64,000 nucleotides of DNA. It comes from Streptomyces sp. JB150 (GTDB lineage: Bacteria; Actinomycetota; Actinomycetes; Streptomycetales; Streptomycetaceae). Location: assembly GCF_011193355.1 (NCBI RefSeq), contig NZ_CP049780.1:2009307-2073306 (forward strand), written 5' to 3'. Below are positions 40,101 through 49,262 of this stretch, piece after piece; the stretch's first letter is position 1, and each line of letters starts with the position of its first letter. Under the pieces are notes generated by a model. It saw nothing but the letters and a program-made list of their open reading frames with translations, searched no databases and was not told the origin of the DNA. Made by a program: the position numbers and the translations under genes.

Positions 40101-40130
40101 AAATTCTCCCCCGCCCGCTATTCCGGCCGG

Positions 40131-41180
40131 TTAAGACTGCGTGTCCATCCGCACCCGCGCGGCCACCGGCAGATGGTCGCTGCCCGTCTGCGGCAGCGTC
40201 CACGAGCTCATCGGCTCGACGCCCTTGACCATGATCTGGTCGATCCGCGCCATCGGGAACGACGCCGGCCAGCTGAAGCCGAAGCCGCTGCCCGCCGCGC
40301 CCTGCGTGGAGCGCATCTGCGAGGTCACCGCGTTGAGCGCGCGGTCGTTCATGGTGCCGTTGAGGTCACCGAGCAGGACGACCCGCTCCAGCCGCTCGTC
40401 GGCGATGGCCTCGCCGAGCGCGTCCGCACTGGTGTCGCGCTGGCGGGCGGTGAACCCGGCCTCCAGCTTCACCCGCACCGACGGCAGGTGGGCGACGTAG
40501 ACCGCGACCGGCCCCCGCGGGGTCGTCACCGTGGCGCGCATGGCGCGGGTCCAGCCCAGCTTGATGTCGACCGGCGCGATCTCGCTCAGCGGGTACTTGC
40601 TCCACAGCCCGACGGTGCCCTGCACCGAGTGGTACTCGTACGTCGGTGCCAGGGCGTCCTCGTACGTCGGCACCGCCGAGGCCCGCAGCTCCTCCAGCGC
40701 GACCACGTCCGCGCCGGACGCGGCGACGGCGCGGGCGGTGCCGGCCGGGTCGGCGTTGTCGGCGTTGACGTTGTGCGTGGCCACCGTCAGGTCGCCGCCG
40801 CCGGCCGCCTTGTCGGTGAGCAGCCCGCCGAACAGGTTGAGCCAGACCACCGCCGGGACCAGCACCGCGATCAGGGCGGTCGCGGACCGGCGGACCGCCG
40901 CGGCCAGCAGCAGCACCGGGACGCCCAGGCCCAGCCAGGGCAGGAACGTCTCGGTGAGGCTGCCGAGGTTGCCGAACCGGTTGGGGATGTACGCGTGCGC
41001 CACCATCACCAGCGCCAGGACCACGGCCAGGGCCGCGGTGACCAGACCGCGGCGCCAGATCCGCGGGTCGCCGAGCCGGCCGCCGGTGAGACGGTTCGCC
41101 AGGCGCCGGATGCCGAATGTCCGACGCTCGGGCCCCGAGCCGCCGCCGTCCGTCTCCGTCACGTACGCCTGCTGCGCCAT
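40131..41180 (-). CDS. membrane-anchored endonuclease/exonuclease/phosphatase-family protein
   Basis: A 349-residue protein with three membrane helices (about residues 45-125) and a C-terminal EEP domain (about 130-345). The latter contains THNVNADNADP, VVALEELRAS (metal-ligand Glu), VVLLGDLNGTMND (Asp and Asn) and TGSDHLPVAARV (catalytic Asp-His). EEP enzymes cleave phosphodiesters in nucleic acids, lipids or headgroups; with this topology an extracellular lipid or nucleic acid substrate is likely. It is divergent from panB across about 400 bp. Confidence 0.88.
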   Translation of the reverse strand: MAQQAYVTETDGGGSGPERRTFGIRRLANRLTGGRLGDPRIWRRGLVTAALAVVLALVMVAHAYIPNRFGNLGSLTETFLPWLGLGVPVLLLAAAVRRSATALIAVLVPAVVWLNLFGGLLTDKAAGGGDLTVATHNVNADNADPAGTARAVAASGADVVALEELRASAVPTYEDALAPTYEYHSVQGTVGLWSKYPLSEIAPVDIKLGWTRAMRATVTTPRGPVAVYVAHLPSVRVKLEAGFTARQRDTSADALGEAIADERLERVVLLGDLNGTMNDRALNAVTSQMRSTQGAAGSGFGFSWPASFPMARIDQIMVKGVEPMSSWTLPQTGSDHLPVAARVRMDTQS

Positions 41181-41588
41181 ACCGTCGCCTCGCTACCTGC
41201 CGTGCACACCGTCTCCCCCGCGGCTACGACCCTAGGGGATGATCGGCTCCGTTCCCGCCGTCCCGTCGACGGCCGTACGGGCACGAGGACGACCGGAGGC
41301 GCGCCGGGAGTTCCGATTGTGGCGTGCCGGACGGCCACTGTGACGAAACGCGCACATTCCGGCTCTCCGGCGTGGCGCATAGGGGCCGTTCGGAACCGTG
41401 CAGGACCACAGGCGGCCCCGCGGCACACGGGACGGTGAGGCCGGGCCGCGCCACCGGATCGCCCTGCCGCGGGGCCGGGCGGACCGGTGCGCCGCGGAGT
41501 ATTGGCCGACCGTGGCACGAGGTGCCACCATGGGAGGGATCCGGGGACGCCGTCAGGGCGCCTCGAGATGACGTAAGGAGCCGTTGCC
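41181..41588. other. divergent intergenic region upstream of panB
   Basis: No gene is supported in these 408 bp. A perfect 7-bp-arm hairpin or operator, GTGGCAC-GAG-GTGCCAC (41512-41528), lies 61 bp upstream of panB next to its presumed promoter. The remainder is GC-rich sequence with no repeat that I can assign. Confidence 0.5.
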
Positions 41589-42476
41589 ATGACGCAGCTT
41601 TCGGCTGCCCAGACCGCGCCCGCGGGCACCAAGACCGGGACCTCCGACGGCAGCAAGGCGCTGTACGGGGGCAAGAGCACCCGCCGTGTCACCGTCCGCG
41701 ACATCGCCCTCGCCAAGGAGCGGGGCGAGAAGTGGCCCATGCTCACCGCGTACGACGCGATGACCGCGTCCGTCTTCGACGAGGCCGGGATCCCGGTGCT
41801 CCTCGTCGGCGACTCGGCGGGCAACTGTCACCTGGGGTACGAGACCACCGTGCCCGTCACCCTCGACGAGATGACCATGCTCTCCGCCGCGGTCGTACGG
41901 GGCACCCGGCGCGCCCTGATCGTCGGCGACCTCCCCTTCGGCTCCTACCAGGAGGGCCCGGTGCAGGCGCTGCGCTCGGCGACCCGGCTGGTCAAGGAGG
42001 CCGGTGTGCAGGCCGTGAAGCTGGAGGGCGGCGAGCGCTCGCACGAGCAGATCCGGCTGCTGGTGGAGTCCGGCATCCCGGTGATGGCCCACATCGGGCT
42101 GACCCCGCAGTCGGTGAACGCCATGGGGTACCGGGTGCAGGGCCGCGGCGAGGAGGCGGCCCAGCAGCTGCTGCGGGACGCGAAGGCCGTGCAGGACGCC
42201 GGAGCCTTCGCGGTGGTCCTGGAGCTGGTGCCGGCCGAGCTGGCGGCGGAGGTGACCCGGACCCTGCACATCCCGACGGTCGGCATCGGGGCGGGTGCCG
42301 AGACGGACGCGCAGGTGCTGGTGTGGACCGACATGCTCGGGCTGACCGGCGGCCGGGTGCCGAAGTTCGTCAAGCGGTACGCGAACCTGCGCGAGGTCAT
42401 GGGCGACGCGGTGAAGGCGTTCGCCGAGGACGTGGTCGGCGGAACGTTCCCGCAGGAGGAGCACTCCGTCCACTGA
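41589..42476 (+). CDS. panB: 3-methyl-2-oxobutanoate hydroxymethyltransferase
   Basis: A 295-residue enzyme of pantothenate (coenzyme A) synthesis that makes ketopantoate from alpha-ketoisovalerate and methylene-tetrahydrofolate. The TIM-barrel signature is present: MLTAYDAMTASVFDEAGIPVLLVGDS, with the metal Asp, then ETTVPVTLDEMTMLSAAVVRG, VKLEGG, MAHIGLTPQS and TVGIGAG. The N-terminal 30 residues are an extension usual in actinobacteria. AAGGAG precedes the ATG. A clear terminator follows. Confidence 0.96.
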   Translation: MTQLSAAQTAPAGTKTGTSDGSKALYGGKSTRRVTVRDIALAKERGEKWPMLTAYDAMTASVFDEAGIPVLLVGDSAGNCHLGYETTVPVTLDEMTMLSAAVVRGTRRALIVGDLPFGSYQEGPVQALRSATRLVKEAGVQAVKLEGGERSHEQIRLLVESGIPVMAHIGLTPQSVNAMGYRVQGRGEEAAQQLLRDAKAVQDAGAFAVVLELVPAELAAEVTRTLHIPTVGIGAGAETDAQVLVWTDMLGLTGGRVPKFVKRYANLREVMGDAVKAFAEDVVGGTFPQEEHSVH

Positions 42477-42491
42477 GCCACCGCGGTAACC

Positions 42492-42531
42492 GGACAGCCC
42501 CGTCGATCATCCCCCGTCGACGGGGCTGTCC
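42492..42531 (+). terminator. panB terminator
   Basis: A perfect 15-bp stem (GGACAGCCCCGTCGA and complement) with a 10-nt loop lies 15 bp after panB. It insulates panB from the ABC exporter operon downstream. Confidence 0.85.
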
Positions 42532-42569
42532 CCGTTCACGGGGCCGGACGAGAGCACCGGCCGGCGGGG

Positions 42570-42613
42570 TGTCGGTGCGCTGTCGGTGCGCTGTCGGTGG
42601 TTTGTCGGTGGGG
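42570..42613 (+). promoter_or_regulatory. SARP-type operator: four 11-bp-spaced direct repeats
   Basis: TGTCGGTG occurs perfectly four times, at 42570, 42581, 42592 and 42603, exactly 11 bp apart. Heptamer direct repeats with one-turn spacing just upstream of the -10 box are the recognised binding pattern of SARP regulators. The last repeat ends 21 bp before the exporter ATG. A poor -10-like hexamer (GACCGT) would start about eight bases after it, placing the transcription start at the ATG. The AfsR/SARP-type gene lies convergently two genes downstream. Confidence 0.75.
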
Positions 42614-42631
42614 GCTGGGACCGTCATCGGC

Positions 42632-43651
42632 ATGACACGCATCGAGAAGAACGACGGCAACACGGCCGTGACCGTACGAGGGCTGGTGAAGCACTTCGGG
42701 GAGACGAAGGCGCTGGACGGCGTCGACCTGGACGTGCGGGAGGGCACCGTGATGGGGGTGCTCGGGCCGAACGGGGCGGGCAAGACCACCCTGGTGCGGA
42801 TCCTGTCCACCCTCCTCTCCCCCGACGCCGGACAGGCGACCGTCGCCGGCTACGACGTCGTGCGGCAGCCCCGGCAGCTGCGCCGGGTGATCGGGCTGAC
42901 GGGACAGTACGCCTCGGTGGACGAGAAGCTCCCCGGCTGGGAGAACCTGTACCTGATCGGGCGGCTGCTGGACCTGCCCCGCAAGGAGGCGCGGGCCCGC
43001 GCCGACGAGCTGCTGGAGCGGTTCTCGCTGACGGAGGCGGCCAAGCGGCCCGCCGCGACGTACTCCGGCGGTATGCGGCGCCGGCTGGACCTGGCCGCCT
43101 CGATGATCGGCCGGCCGGCCGTGCTCTACCTGGACGAGCCGACCACCGGCCTCGACCCGCGCACCCGCAACGAGGTGTGGGACGAGGTCAAGCGGATGGT
43201 CGGGGACGGCGTGACCGTCCTGCTGACCACCCAGTACATGGAGGAGGCCGAGCAGCTGGCCTCCGAGCTGACCGTCGTCGACCGCGGCAAGGTCATCGCG
43301 ACCGGCGGCACCGAGGAGCTGAAGGCCAAGGTGGGCGGGCGGACCCTGCGGGTGAAGCCGGCCGATCCGCTGCGGCTGCGCCCGCTGGCCCGCGCGCTGG
43401 ACGACCTCGGCATCACCGGTCTCGCCACCACCACCGTCGACACCGAGCGCGGCGTCGTCCTGGTGCCGATCCTCAGCGACGAGCAGCTGACCGCGGTGAT
43501 CTCCGCGGCCGTCGGACTCGGCATCACGCTGTCCTCCGTCACCACCGAACTGCCCAGCCTGGACGAGGTGTTCCTGTCCCTCACCGGCCACCGCGCCAGT
43601 GCCCCGCAGGACGCCACGCCCGCCGACGCCCGCGAGGAGGTCGCCGTATGA
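42632..43651 (+). CDS. DrrA-type ABC exporter ATP-binding protein
   Basis: A 339-residue ATPase of the daunorubicin-resistance DrrA class. It has Walker A GPNGAGKTT (about residue 48), the signature TYSGGMRRRLDLA, Walker B AVLYLDEPTTGLDP and the typical C-terminal half with TELPSLDEVFLSLTGH. It powers the permease encoded next, with which it overlaps by 4 bp (ATGA). There is no ribosome binding site before the ATG, in keeping with a leaderless message driven from the repeat-containing promoter. The exported compound is unknown; drug or lipid export is typical. Confidence 0.93.
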   Translation: MTRIEKNDGNTAVTVRGLVKHFGETKALDGVDLDVREGTVMGVLGPNGAGKTTLVRILSTLLSPDAGQATVAGYDVVRQPRQLRRVIGLTGQYASVDEKLPGWENLYLIGRLLDLPRKEARARADELLERFSLTEAAKRPAATYSGGMRRRLDLAASMIGRPAVLYLDEPTTGLDPRTRNEVWDEVKRMVGDGVTVLLTTQYMEEAEQLASELTVVDRGKVIATGGTEELKAKVGGRTLRVKPADPLRLRPLARALDDLGITGLATTTVDTERGVVLVPILSDEQLTAVISAAVGLGITLSSVTTELPSLDEVFLSLTGHRASAPQDATPADAREEVAV

Positions 43652-44472
43652 GCGCCACCACCGTCACCACCACCGCCGCCCCGGCCTCCGACACCCCGAT
43701 CCCGCTGCGCGGGCATCTGCGCCACACCGGCGCGCTGGTCCGGCGCAACCTGCTGTGGATCCGGCAGGACCCGGAGTCGATGTTCGACGCGGTGCTGATG
43801 CCGATCGTGTTCACCCTGCTGTTCGTCTTCGTCTTCGGCGGGTCGATCGGGCAGGCGCTGGGCGGCGGGCAGGACGAGTACGTGCAGTACGTGGTGCCCG
43901 GACTGCTCGCCATGATGGGGATGAACATGGCGATGGGGGTGGGCACCGGGTTCAACCAGGACTTCAACTCCGGTGTCATGGACCGCTTCCGCTCGCTGCC
44001 CATCGGCCGCGGCTCGGTGCTCTTCGCGAAGATCGCGGTGGAGCTGCTGCGGATGCTGGTCGCCGTCGCGATCCTGCTCGTCGTGGGCATGCTGGTCGGG
44101 TTCGACGTCACCAGCTGGGGCGGGCTGCTCGCGGCCGTGGGCCTCGCGGTGGTGTTCGGCTCCTCGCTGATGTGGGTGTTCCTGACCCTCGGTGTCGTGC
44201 TGAAGAACGCGCAGGCCGTGCAGGGCATGGGGTTCCTGGTGCTGATGCCGCTGCAGTTCGGCTCGTCGGTGTTCGCGCCGCCGCAGTCGATGCCGGGCTG
44301 GCTCCAGGCCTTCACCGACTACAACCCGCTGTCCACGCTCGCCGACGCGGCACGCGGACTGATGGTGGGCGGCCCGGTCGCACACGACCTGCTGATGACC
44401 GTGGGCTGGTCGGTGGCGATCACCGCGGTGATGGCGCCGATCGCCATCCACAAGTTCAAGAACAAGAACTGA
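43648..44472 (+). CDS. ABC-2 type permease (DrrB-like)
   Basis: A 274-residue membrane protein with six helices. NLLWIRQDPESMFDAVLMPIVFTLLFVFVFGG near the start and VMDRFRSLPIGRGSVLFAKI, then FNPLST-like YNPLSTLADAARGLM near the end, are the ABC-2/DrrB pattern. Its start overlaps the ATPase stop, so the two subunits are coupled. It ends convergent with the SARP-type regulator, 27 bp apart. Confidence 0.93.
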   Translation: MSATTVTTTAAPASDTPIPLRGHLRHTGALVRRNLLWIRQDPESMFDAVLMPIVFTLLFVFVFGGSIGQALGGGQDEYVQYVVPGLLAMMGMNMAMGVGTGFNQDFNSGVMDRFRSLPIGRGSVLFAKIAVELLRMLVAVAILLVVGMLVGFDVTSWGGLLAAVGLAVVFGSSLMWVFLTLGVVLKNAQAVQGMGFLVLMPLQFGSSVFAPPQSMPGWLQAFTDYNPLSTLADAARGLMVGGPVAHDLLMTVGWSVAITAVMAPIAIHKFKNKN

Positions 44473-44499
44473 CCGGGCACCCGGTGGGTGACAGGTGAG

Positions 44500-47400
44500 T
44501 CACACCAGGGCGGCGGCCTCCTCCAGAGTGAGGTGGCCGCCCTCGGCGTACGCCGCCGCGTACTCCTCGGCGGTCAGCGCGGCCCGCACGGCGGCCACCG
44601 CCCGGCCGTGGGCCTCGCGCTCCAGGGTGGGCGGCAGATGGCCGCGCGGCAGCAGCGCGTCGGCCGCGCCCAGACAGCGGGCGGCGTCGCGGGCGTCGCG
44701 TCCGCCGTCGCAGCCGGCCAGGGCGAGTGCGGCGATGACGAGGTACGCCGAGACCAGGTGCGGGGCCATCGCCTTCGACAGCGGGTCGTCGGCCCTTTCC
44801 AGACCGCGCCGGATCTTCTCCCTGGCCTGCTCGTAGTGGCCGTCGAGGGCGTCCACCCAGGCCTCCTGGCCGAGGATGAACGCGTCGAAGACGGCGAAGT
44901 GGGCGATGGCGAACTCCGAGCGCAGCGCCCGCAGATGCTCCCGCGCCTCGCCGGTCCGGCCGGTGATGCTGAGCCAGCCGGCGAGGATGACCCGGCCGAA
45001 CGGCATCGCCTCGTTGTGGCTGCCCTCCGGGCTGTCGAGCGCCTCGCGCAGCAGCCGCTCGCCGCGCTCGGTCTCGCCCGCCTCCAGCAGGGCGCTGCCC
45101 AGCCGGGCGGAGAGGATCGCCAGCTGGGCGCGGGCGCCCAGGCGCCGGGCGTGCTCCATGGCGGCCTCGTAGTCGGCGGCGGCCTCCCGGTAGCGGCCCT
45201 TGCGCTCGTGGCTCTCGGCGCGCGCGGCCAGCGCCTCGGCGCTGCCCCAGGCGTCGCCGAGGCGCTCGTAGATCTCCAGTGACTCGTCGGCGTCCCGGCC
45301 GGCGTCGCCGGCGTGTTCGGCGCGGTTGGCGAGGACGTTGGCGCGCAGCTGGAGGCTGGCGGCCAGTTCCCAGTCGAAGCCGGGGGTGCGGCGGCAGGTG
45401 TCGACGGCGGCGTCGAGGATCGTGCCGAGCCGGTCCAAGCCGCCGGTCAGCATCACCGCGTAGAAGGACAGCATGCCGGGGCTGCGGCAGGTCTGCGGGA
45501 GGCCGGGCTCGTAGACCTCGGCGATGATCTCCAGTTTGCGCCGGGCCTCGGGGCTCTGCCAGGAGTCCAGTTCGGTGTCCATGCAGGCCAGATGGGCGAG
45601 GTGGACGCCGCGCCGGGCCTCCTGGAGGAGTTCCCCGGTCATGGGCGGCGGCGCGTCGGTGCAGCGCTGCCACACGGGGGCGGCCTTGCGGACGGGCTCG
45701 GCGAACGGGTCGGGGCCGAGGTCCATGACGGCGCGGCACCAGTTGCGGGCCTCGATGCGCAGGTCGCGCATCTGCCAGTACCAGCACAGCGACAGCACCA
45801 GACAGAGCGCCTCCTGCTCGTCCCGGGCGGTGACGGCGTGGCGCAGCGCGGTGCGCAGGTTCTCGTACTCGCGCTGCAGCCGTTCGACGGCGGCGAGCTG
45901 GTCGGGGCCGCGCAGCAACGGGTCGGTGGTGCGCGCCAGTTCGCGGTAGTACGTGAGGTGGGCGCGCTCGGTCTCGGCGCGCCGGCCGGAGGCGTCGAGG
46001 CGTTCGCGGGCGTACTCGGCGACGGTCTCCAGCAGCCGGTAGCGCATCTCGCCGTCGCCGGAGGGGGCGGCGACGACCAGGGACTTGTCGACGAGGGAGC
46101 CGAGCGCGTCGAGGGCGGCGGGGCCGCAGACGGCCTCGGCGGCGGCGAGTTCGCAGCCGCCGGCGAAGACGGACAGCCGGGCCAGGACGTCCCGTTCGAC
46201 CTCGTCGAGCAGGTCCCAGGACCAGTCGACGACGGCGCGCAGGGTCTGCTGGCGGGGCAGGACGGTGCGGCTGCCGGAGGTGAGCAGGCGGAAGCGGTCG
46301 TCGAGGCGGTCGGCGATCTGCCGGGGGGTGAGGATGCGCAGCCGGGCGGCGGCCAGTTCGATGGCGAGGGGCAGGCCGTCGAGGCGGCGGCAGATCTCCG
46401 CGCAGGCCTCGGGGTCGTCCGCCACCCGGAAGCCGGGCCGGGCGGCGGCGCCGCGGTCGGCGAGCAGCCGCAGCGCGTACCGCTCGGGCAGCGGTTCCAC
46501 GGGCCGCAGCACCTCGCCGGGGACGCCGAGGGGTTCGCGGCTGGTGGCCAGCACCGTCAGGTGCGGGCAGCGCTCCAGCAGTTCGGCGACGAGCCGGGCG
46601 GCGGCCGTGACGACGTGCTCGCAGTTGTCGAGGACGATCAGCATGCGCCGCCGCGCACAATGCTCGACCAGGCGTTCGACGGGGTCGTCGTGGCGGTCGG
46701 TGACGGCCCGCAGCTCCTCCGCGCCCGCGCCGTGCAGCACGGTCTCGCGGGCGCCGATCGCGGTGAGCACGGCCTCGGGGACGGCGGCCGGGTCGTCGAC
46801 GGGGGCCAGCTCCGCCAGCCACACCCCGTCCCGGGCGACATCCCCGGCGCTCTCGGCGGCCTCCTGCGACAGCCGGGTCTTCCCGGCGCCGCCGGGGCCG
46901 AGCAGGGTGACGAGGCGGGCGGTGGCGAGGTCGTCGCGGATCGTCTCGATGTCGGTGTCGCGGCCGACGAAGGAGGTCAGCCGGGCCCGCAGATTGCCCG
47001 GCGGGCGGCTGGCCGGGGCGGCCGGCGGGGTGTCCTGCCGCCGCAGCAGTTCGGCGTGCAGCGCCCGCAGTTCGGCTCCGGGGTCGGAGCCGAGCCGGTC
47101 CGCGAGCAGCCGGCGTACGCCGTCGTAGGCGGCCAGTGCCTCGGCCGGGCGGCCGGCGTCGCGCAGGGCGCGCAGCCGCAGCGCCTGGAGCGGTTCGTCC
47201 AGCGGGTGGGCGTCGCACAGCGCGGTGAGTTCGGGCAGTGCCTGCTCGGCGTGGCCGAGGGCGAGGGCGGCGGTGAGGCGGGCGCGGCGGGCGTCGAGGC
47301 GGCGGGTCTCCCAGCGGGCCGCCTCGGCGGTGCGGTCGGGCAGGTCGGCGAGGACCGGGTCGCGCCACAGGGCGAGGGCGTCGTCGAGGAGGACGGCGGC

Positions 47401-47763
47401 CTTGTCGGGGTCGCCGTCGGCGAGGGCGCGGGCGCCCTCGCCGACGAGGCGGGTGAAGCGGTGCAGGTCGACGTCGTCGGGGCTCGCGCCGAGCCGGTAG
47501 CCGCCGTCGACGGACTCCACGGCGTCCGCGCCGAGCGCCCGCCGCAGCCGGCCGACCAGCGCCTGGAGGGCGCCGGGCGCGTCGGCGGGCGGGTCGCCGT
47601 CCCACACCTCGTCGACGAGCAGCCCGGCGGGCACGGCACGTCCGGCGCGCAGCGCCAGCACGGTGAGCAGCGCGCGCAGCCGCGCCCCGCCCACGGGGAC
47701 GGCCGTGCCGTCGGGGCGGAGTGCCTGGGTGGTGCCGAGGATCCGGTAGCGCACGGGGTCCAT
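44500..47763 (-). CDS. AfsR/SARP-family large transcriptional regulator
   Basis: A 1087-residue regulator. It has an N-terminal OmpR-like winged helix (about residues 5-95, with LRALLTVLALRAGRAV and VGRLRRALGADAVESVDGGYRL). The bacterial transcriptional activation domain follows (about 97-240, LHRFTRLVGEG, ARWETRRLDARRARLTAALALG). Next is an NB-ARC-like ATPase (GPGGAGKTR near 289, VLDNCEHV, TSREPLGVPGE), then a helical TPR-like C-terminus. SARPs bind 11-bp-spaced direct repeats; exactly such repeats precede the exporter genes that end against this gene. The C-terminal half may sense a ligand. GGAGAG precedes the ATG. Confidence 0.92.
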   Translation of the reverse strand: MDPVRYRILGTTQALRPDGTAVPVGGARLRALLTVLALRAGRAVPAGLLVDEVWDGDPPADAPGALQALVGRLRRALGADAVESVDGGYRLGASPDDVDLHRFTRLVGEGARALADGDPDKAAVLLDDALALWRDPVLADLPDRTAEAARWETRRLDARRARLTAALALGHAEQALPELTALCDAHPLDEPLQALRLRALRDAGRPAEALAAYDGVRRLLADRLGSDPGAELRALHAELLRRQDTPPAAPASRPPGNLRARLTSFVGRDTDIETIRDDLATARLVTLLGPGGAGKTRLSQEAAESAGDVARDGVWLAELAPVDDPAAVPEAVLTAIGARETVLHGAGAEELRAVTDRHDDPVERLVEHCARRRMLIVLDNCEHVVTAAARLVAELLERCPHLTVLATSREPLGVPGEVLRPVEPLPERYALRLLADRGAAARPGFRVADDPEACAEICRRLDGLPLAIELAAARLRILTPRQIADRLDDRFRLLTSGSRTVLPRQQTLRAVVDWSWDLLDEVERDVLARLSVFAGGCELAAAEAVCGPAALDALGSLVDKSLVVAAPSGDGEMRYRLLETVAEYARERLDASGRRAETERAHLTYYRELARTTDPLLRGPDQLAAVERLQREYENLRTALRHAVTARDEQEALCLVLSLCWYWQMRDLRIEARNWCRAVMDLGPDPFAEPVRKAAPVWQRCTDAPPPMTGELLQEARRGVHLAHLACMDTELDSWQSPEARRKLEIIAEVYEPGLPQTCRSPGMLSFYAVMLTGGLDRLGTILDAAVDTCRRTPGFDWELAASLQLRANVLANRAEHAGDAGRDADESLEIYERLGDAWGSAEALAARAESHERKGRYREAAADYEAAMEHARRLGARAQLAILSARLGSALLEAGETERGERLLREALDSPEGSHNEAMPFGRVILAGWLSITGRTGEAREHLRALRSEFAIAHFAVFDAFILGQEAWVDALDGHYEQAREKIRRGLERADDPLSKAMAPHLVSAYLVIAALALAGCDGGRDARDAARCLGAADALLPRGHLPPTLEREAHGRAVAAVRAALTAEEYAAAYAEGGHLTLEEAAALV

Positions 47764-47798
47764 TCTCTCCGGGGACGCCCGGGCGCCGCTTCCGGGTT

Positions 47799-48344
47799 TC
47801 AGACCCGCATGAACTGGGAGGAGTCGAGCGTGAGGGTCTGGTCGGCGACGGGGATCTCGATCTCCTTGCCGAAGGGGCCGGACTGGCTGCACCGGTACTC
47901 GCCGTCCTCCGGCTGGGTCAGCAGGGTCCAGGTGGCGGAGAGGACGTCGACGATGAGGTAGGCGGGGATGCCGCGTGCGGCGTAGTGGTCGGGCTTGGTG
48001 CTGTAGTCGCGGTTCTTGCTCTCGGGAGAGACCACTTCGATGACGAAGGGAACCAGCCGTTCGTCGAATTCACTGCTGGCGGAATCCCACTGCTCCTCCG
48101 GAAGCGCCGAGACGTCGGGCTCGGGCGTGTATCCCTCGCGGGAAGGAACCAGCTTGAACTCACCGATCGGCATCCACCCCGGCAGCCGCGTCTCGATCTG
48201 GTTCGCGATACGCCGCTGAGTGGTCAGATGTGCCTGCGTGACGGGTACCAAAGTGAGCCCATTCCTCGTCAGTCGGAGACGCGCGTTCCTCGGTACGTCC
48301 ACCGCTGCTTGCGTGAGCTCCACCCAGCTGTCGGTAATCGCCAC
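47799..48344 (-). CDS. Uma2-family (DUF820) endonuclease-like protein
   Basis: A 181-residue protein with the PD-(D/E)XK-like core of Uma2 proteins: PEPDVSALPEEQW holds the Asp, FVIEVVSPESKNRDYSTKPDHYAARGIPAYLIVD holds the E-x-V and following Lys, and WTLL follows. Members are abundant in cyanobacteria and some actinobacteria; a nuclease activity is presumed, and the biological role is unclear. It lies 35 bp upstream of the SARP-type gene in the same direction and may share its transcript. The lower GC and less biased codons suggest horizontal origin. Confidence 0.85.
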   Translation of the reverse strand: MAITDSWVELTQAAVDVPRNARLRLTRNGLTLVPVTQAHLTTQRRIANQIETRLPGWMPIGEFKLVPSREGYTPEPDVSALPEEQWDSASSEFDERLVPFVIEVVSPESKNRDYSTKPDHYAARGIPAYLIVDVLSATWTLLTQPEDGEYRCSQSGPFGKEIEIPVADQTLTLDSSQFMRV

Positions 48345-48461
48345 GACCCGCCTCCTCGATCGACCTGGTTACAGCGTAACGACTAGCAGGAACCCGTACC
48401 CGCCGCAGGACGTTCTCCCCCTGTCACCGATACGGTCGATCCGCAACGCGACAGGAGCCCC

Positions 48462-49262
48462 ATGACCACCGCCACCATCCGCCCGAGTGACCGGCGGCCC
48501 AGTGCCGTCTTCGTCGGGATCCTCGCCGTGACGGCGGTCACCGGCTGGGCGACCTGGACGGGGTTCGCGGCCCGGCCCGGGGTGGCCGTGTTCCTGTTCG
48601 TGACGGCGGCCTGGATCGTCTCGCTGTGCCTGCACGAGTACGCGCACGCGCGCACGGCGCTGCACGGCGGGGACATCACGGTCGGCGCCAAGGGCTATCT
48701 CACGCTGAACCCGCTGAAGTACACGCACGCGCTGCTCAGCGTCGTGCTGCCCGTGCTGTTCGTGATCATGGGCGGGATCGGCCTGCCGGGCGGTGCCGTC
48801 TTCATCGAGCGCGGCCGGATCCGGGGCCGCTGGCGGCACAGCCTGATCTCCGCGGCGGGCCCGCTGACGAACGTGCTGTTCGCGGTGGTGTGCACGGCCC
48901 CGTTCTGGCTGGACGCGCTGGACGGCGTGCCGCGCGACTTCCGGTACGCGCTGGCGTTCCTGGCGCTGCTGCAGGTCACGGCCGCGATCCTGAACTTCCT
49001 GCCGGTGCCGGGCCTGGACGGGTACGGCGTGCTCGAGCCGTGGCTGTCGTACAACGTGCGCCGCCAGGTGGAGCCGCTGGCCCCGTTCGGGCTGCTGATC
49101 GTGTTCGCGCTGCTGTGGATCCCGGCGGTGAACGGCGCGTTCTTCGACGTGATCGACGCGCTGCTGCGCGGGCTCGGGATCAGCGAGCTGGACACCTACT
49201 GCGGCTACGACCTCTACCGGTTCTGGCGGGAGGGCAGCGGGGTCTGCTCGGTCACGGGCTGA
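48462..49262 (+). CDS. site-2-protease-type (M50) membrane metalloprotease
   Basis: A 266-residue membrane protein with about six helices. The zinc motif is HEYAH (residues 58-62) in a membrane segment, and the third ligand motif is NFLPVPGLDGYG in a later helix. Such enzymes cut substrates within the membrane, often releasing transcription factors or processing signal peptides. No partner regulator is adjacent. It has no PDZ domain. The end overlaps the small convergent gene by 11 bp. Confidence 0.88.
   Translation: MTTATIRPSDRRPSAVFVGILAVTAVTGWATWTGFAARPGVAVFLFVTAAWIVSLCLHEYAHARTALHGGDITVGAKGYLTLNPLKYTHALLSVVLPVLFVIMGGIGLPGGAVFIERGRIRGRWRHSLISAAGPLTNVLFAVVCTAPFWLDALDGVPRDFRYALAFLALLQVTAAILNFLPVPGLDGYGVLEPWLSYNVRRQVEPLAPFGLLIVFALLWIPAVNGAFFDVIDALLRGLGISELDTYCGYDLYRFWREGSGVCSVTG

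Noticed and set aside
45313..47961. 882-codon plus-strand frame and a 1049-codon minus-strand frame over the SARP gene
   Set aside because: Both lie over the AfsR/SARP-type coding sequence in other frames and show low-complexity Arg/Gly/Val translation.
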